This document shows positions 5,378 to 7,183 of a stretch of DNA of 7,183 bases, piece by piece. How positions within the stretch are numbered: position 1 is the first letter of the stretch; every line of letters begins with the position of its first letter. The notes beneath the pieces are model-generated. The model was not told the DNA's origin and made no database searches. It saw nothing but the letters and a program-made list of their open reading frames with translations. The translations under genes were made by a program, and so were the position numbers. Origin of the DNA: CAZUNB01 sp964622235 (GTDB lineage Bacteria; Patescibacteriota; Saccharimonadia; Saccharimonadales; JAGPDM01). Location of the stretch: contig CAZUNB010000047.1 of NCBI GenBank assembly GCA_964622235.1, positions 1 to 7,183 of the forward strand, read 5' to 3'.

Positions 5378-5497
5378 ACTATCCTTCGGGGTCGGGTGAA
5401 AATCCCAATCGGTGGTACAGCCCACGAGTCGGTGACAACTGACATGATCTGGTTAGATTCCAGAGCCGACCGTACAGTCGGGATGAAAGAAGATAGT
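5378..5497 (+). promoter_or_regulatory. FMN riboswitch (RFN element)
   Basis: The aptamer shows the conserved RFN blocks in order: CCTTCGGGG (5384-5392), GGGTGAAAATCCCA (5394-5407), CGGTGGTACAGCCCACGAG (5410-5428), GGTTAGATTCCAGAGCCGAC (5451-5470), then GTACAGTCGGGATGAAAGAAG (split across 5472-5492). The ends ACTATC (5378-5383) and GATAGT (5492-5497) close the P1 helix perfectly. FMN binding stabilises this fold and lowers expression of riboflavin synthesis or uptake genes. It stands directly upstream of riboflavin biosynthesis genes, so it provides end-product feedback. Confidence 0.97.
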
Positions 5498-5514
5498 CAC
5501 ATTATTTTCGTGTA

Positions 5515-5550
5515 AAAATCCCCGAAGCGCATAGCCGTGAAAGGGATTTT
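5515..5550 (+). promoter_or_regulatory. SD-sequestering hairpin of the FMN riboswitch
   Basis: AAAATCCC (5515-5522) is perfectly complementary to GGGATTTT (5543-5550), which ends at the base before the ATG. The probable SD, GAAAGGGA (5539-5546), is partly inside the 3' arm. The hairpin would block ribosome binding, which points to translational control rather than termination: the T-stretch is only four bases, lies within the stem and is followed by the start codon. A partial role as a terminator cannot be excluded. Confidence 0.7.
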
Positions 5551-6729
5551 ATGTTTTCAGGAATTATCACAAACGTTGGAAAAGCCGTAAAAATAGACGG
5601 TAAAAAACTAACCTTTTCAGCTGACTCTAAGATTATTGATGAAATATCATCCGGTAGCAGCATCGCTATTAACGGTATCTGCCTGACTGCGCTTGAACAA
5701 CCAACAGACGACACTTTTATAGTTGAAGTGATGACTGAAACGATCAAGAAAACGAATATTCAAGAACTGTCAGTCGATGATGAGGTTAATCTCGAACTTG
5801 CCCTGCCCGCTTCCGCCAGACTCGACGGCCATATCGTTCAGGGCCACGTTGATGGTGTTGGCACGATTGAGTCAATCACTCTAGAGGACAACAGTCATCT
5901 TGTGGCTATAACGTTACCGAGCGAAATTGCCGGACTGATGGTCGAAAAAGGGTCAGTGGCACTTAATGGTGTGTCGCTAACAATTATTAGTATCAAAAAT
6001 GACTGCTTACAGGTTGGAATAATTCCCTACACCTGGGACCACACCATTTTTAACAGATTAAAAACTGGCGATAAAATTAATGTTGAAGTAGATGTATTAG
6101 CTCGCTATGCACAAAAAAGTCAGGAAACTAATGGAAAAAATTCAAAATTCCAGAAAGTAGCTAGCGCGAAATTGCCTACAGAATTTGGTTTGTTTAGAAT
6201 GACTGTTTATGCCAATAATCAGGATGGTAAAGAACATATCGCGCTAGAAATGGGTGAAACGAAACAGTCTGTTCTGGCCCGTATTCATTCACAGTGCCTG
6301 ACTGGTGATACATTTCATTCCTTAAAATGTGATTGCAAAGAGCAACTGCACCAGAGTTTTAGGATGATTGCTGAAGAAGGTAGCGGATTGATAATTTATC
6401 TCGACCAAGAAGGCCGAGATATCGGTTTAACAAACAAGATCAAAGCCTACGCGTTGCAAGAACAAGGCATGGACACGGTTGAAGCAAACCTTGCGCTGGG
6501 TCTGCCTGTTGATAATCGCCGTTATGACATAGTGGCTGATATTTTGGACGATTTAAATATAGAATCGATACGGCTAATTTCCAATAGTAGCGACAAACAA
6601 GCACAACTCGAAAAGCTGGGCATTAAAATTGATGAAACCGTACCAATCCAAACCGAGCCACAAAAATATAATCTTGAATATCTGAAAACCAAGAAAAAGA
6701 AAATGGGTCATCATCTCGATGAAATCTGA
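5551..6729 (+). CDS. ribE-ribA: fused riboflavin synthase (alpha)-GTP cyclohydrolase II
   Basis: A 392-aa fusion of two riboflavin pathway enzymes. Residues 1-190 are riboflavin synthase, which converts two 6,7-dimethyl-8-ribityllumazine molecules into riboflavin plus the pyrimidinedione. They show the invariant MFSGII start, two lumazine-binding repeats (1-93 and 94-187), NGICLT with C44, GHIVQGHVDG (93-102) and NGVSLTI (139-145). A linker covers about 188-203. Residues 204-392 are GTP cyclohydrolase II, which opens GTP to the pyrimidine precursor. Zinc ligands are C249, C260 and C262. YLDQEGRDIGL is at 283-293. Y300, D321 and R323 match E. coli RibA Y105, D126 and R128. All key residues are present, so both halves look active. 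RibA is usually free or fused to RibB (as RibBA); here no RibB domain exists. The gene is the first of the FMN-riboswitch operon and overlaps ribD by 11 bases. Confidence 0.95.
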   Translation: MFSGIITNVGKAVKIDGKKLTFSADSKIIDEISSGSSIAINGICLTALEQPTDDTFIVEVMTETIKKTNIQELSVDDEVNLELALPASARLDGHIVQGHVDGVGTIESITLEDNSHLVAITLPSEIAGLMVEKGSVALNGVSLTIISIKNDCLQVGIIPYTWDHTIFNRLKTGDKINVEVDVLARYAQKSQETNGKNSKFQKVASAKLPTEFGLFRMTVYANNQDGKEHIALEMGETKQSVLARIHSQCLTGDTFHSLKCDCKEQLHQSFRMIAEEGSGLIIYLDQEGRDIGLTNKIKAYALQEQGMDTVEANLALGLPVDNRRYDIVADILDDLNIESIRLISNSSDKQAQLEKLGIKIDETVPIQTEPQKYNLEYLKTKKKKMGHHLDEI

Positions 6730-7183
6730 TAGCAAAATGATTTTACGAGCAATTGAACTAGCCAAGAATGGACGAGGTCAAACCGCACCGAATCCGATGG
6801 TAGGTGCAGTTATAGTTAAAAACGACAAGGTAATTGCTGAAGGCTATCATCGCAAGGTTGGTCAAGCACACGCAGAAATCGATGCTATCAACAACGCTTC
6901 CGAGAACCTAGAGAGTGCGACCATGTTTGTAACATTGGAGCCCTGTTCACACGTCGGACGAACAGCACCATGTGTCGATGCTATAATTGCCACCGGAATT
7001 TCAAAGGTTGTCTGTTCAATAAAAGATCCAAATGTATTAGCTTCTGGCAAAGGAATCGATAAACTTATCGAGGCTGGAATTGAAGTGGTTGTAGGAGAAC
7101 AAGCTGATACGTCGAGATTACTTAATCGAGATTTTTTTACTTTTCATGAACAAAAACGACCATTCATCGCAATAAAATTTGCT
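6719..7183 (+). CDS. ribD: riboflavin biosynthesis protein RibD, N-terminal deaminase part (cut by window end)
   Basis: The first 155 codons of RibD are present; the frame is open at the window end. The protein deaminates and then reduces the pyrimidine made by GTP cyclohydrolase II. Visible is the cytidine-deaminase-like domain: APNPMVGAVIV (23-33), zinc site HAE (H51, proton-shuttling E53), and EPCSHVGRTAPC (74-85) with zinc ligands C76 and C85. KDPNVLASGKGI (102-113) follows. RPFIAIKFA (147-155) is the start of the C-terminal reductase domain, whose remainder (about 200 residues in typical RibD) lies outside. The ATG at 6719 is 11 bases inside the preceding gene in another frame, with no strong SD, so translation is probably coupled to RibE-RibA. 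The in-frame ATG at 6737 (M7) is a possible alternative start. Confidence 0.95.
   Translation, partial: MKSDSKMILRAIELAKNGRGQTAPNPMVGAVIVKNDKVIAEGYHRKVGQAHAEIDAINNASENLESATMFVTLEPCSHVGRTAPCVDAIIATGISKVVCSIKDPNVLASGKGIDKLIEAGIEVVVGEQADTSRLLNRDFFTFHEQKRPFIAIKFA

Noticed and set aside
5279..5425. Upstream extension of the NYN gene to an ATG at 5425
   Set aside because: The extra 49 residues run antisense through the riboflavin promoter and the 5' part of the FMN aptamer, and the conserved NYN domain starts only at about 5270.
5502..5747. Minus-strand open frame over the ribE start
   Set aside because: It is antisense to a clearly coding and well conserved riboflavin synthase N-terminus and has no family resemblance.
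6862..7050. Minus-strand open frame inside ribD
   Set aside because: It is antisense to the conserved deaminase zinc motifs, whose codons explain the open frame.
1..7183. Recoding of TGA as in some candidate-phyla bacteria
   Set aside because: TGA ends the ribE-ribA gene exactly where the GTP cyclohydrolase II family ends, and no conserved gene contains an in-frame TGA.

Overview
The window looks like chromosomal DNA of a Gram-positive-type or candidate-phyla bacterium with moderate-to-low GC, the standard stop codons (TAA, TAG and TGA all end genes here), AG-rich Shine-Dalgarno (SD) sites and sigma70-like promoters. Three genes have actinobacterial-style relatives: a DUF3152 metzincin-like protein with peptidoglycan-binding-type modules, an Rv2466c-like DsbA-fold protein, and a PspC protein. 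Short intergenic spaces and an unusual rib gene fusion would fit Saccharibacteria/Patescibacteria or a relative. This placement is inference; there is no rRNA or other marker gene to settle it.

Layout. 1-203: left flank with a possible minus-strand gene start at the very edge and AT-rich hairpin or promoter-like sites. 204-2021 (minus): two-gene operon, a 75-aa PspC membrane protein followed after 3 bases by a 528-aa membrane-anchored DUF3152 putative zinc protease. 2105-2749 (plus): Rv2466c-like thioredoxin-fold protein with a CPWC active site. 2833-3228 (plus): Rnk-like GreA/GreB-family factor with its own extended -10 promoter. 3417-4043 (minus): membrane-anchored secreted protein of PsbP-like appearance, with a very strong SD. 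4191-4759: about 570 bases of AT-rich DNA with no convincing gene, only short ORFs, a palindrome and terminator-like hairpins. 4760-5278 (minus): LabA/DUF88-type NYN-domain protein. 5343-7183 (plus): a riboflavin operon with promoter, FMN riboswitch (RFN element), an SD-sequestering hairpin, a riboflavin synthase-GTP cyclohydrolase II fusion (RibE-RibA) and the overlapping start of ribD, which is cut by the window end.

How the parts work together. The right third is a coherent FMN-controlled riboflavin pathway block. GTP cyclohydrolase II makes the first committed intermediate, RibD deaminates and reduces it, and riboflavin synthase does the last step. The RibB (DHBP synthase) and RibH (lumazine synthase) functions must be encoded elsewhere, probably further downstream. 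The left part is a cell-envelope group (PspC, DUF3152 protease, PsbP-like protein) interspersed with a redox protein and a transcription-associated factor. The most distinctive points are the RibE-RibA fusion without a RibB domain, the modular peptidoglycan-binding/metzincin protein, and the gene-less AT-rich block. I see no clear evidence of a new defence or mobile system.
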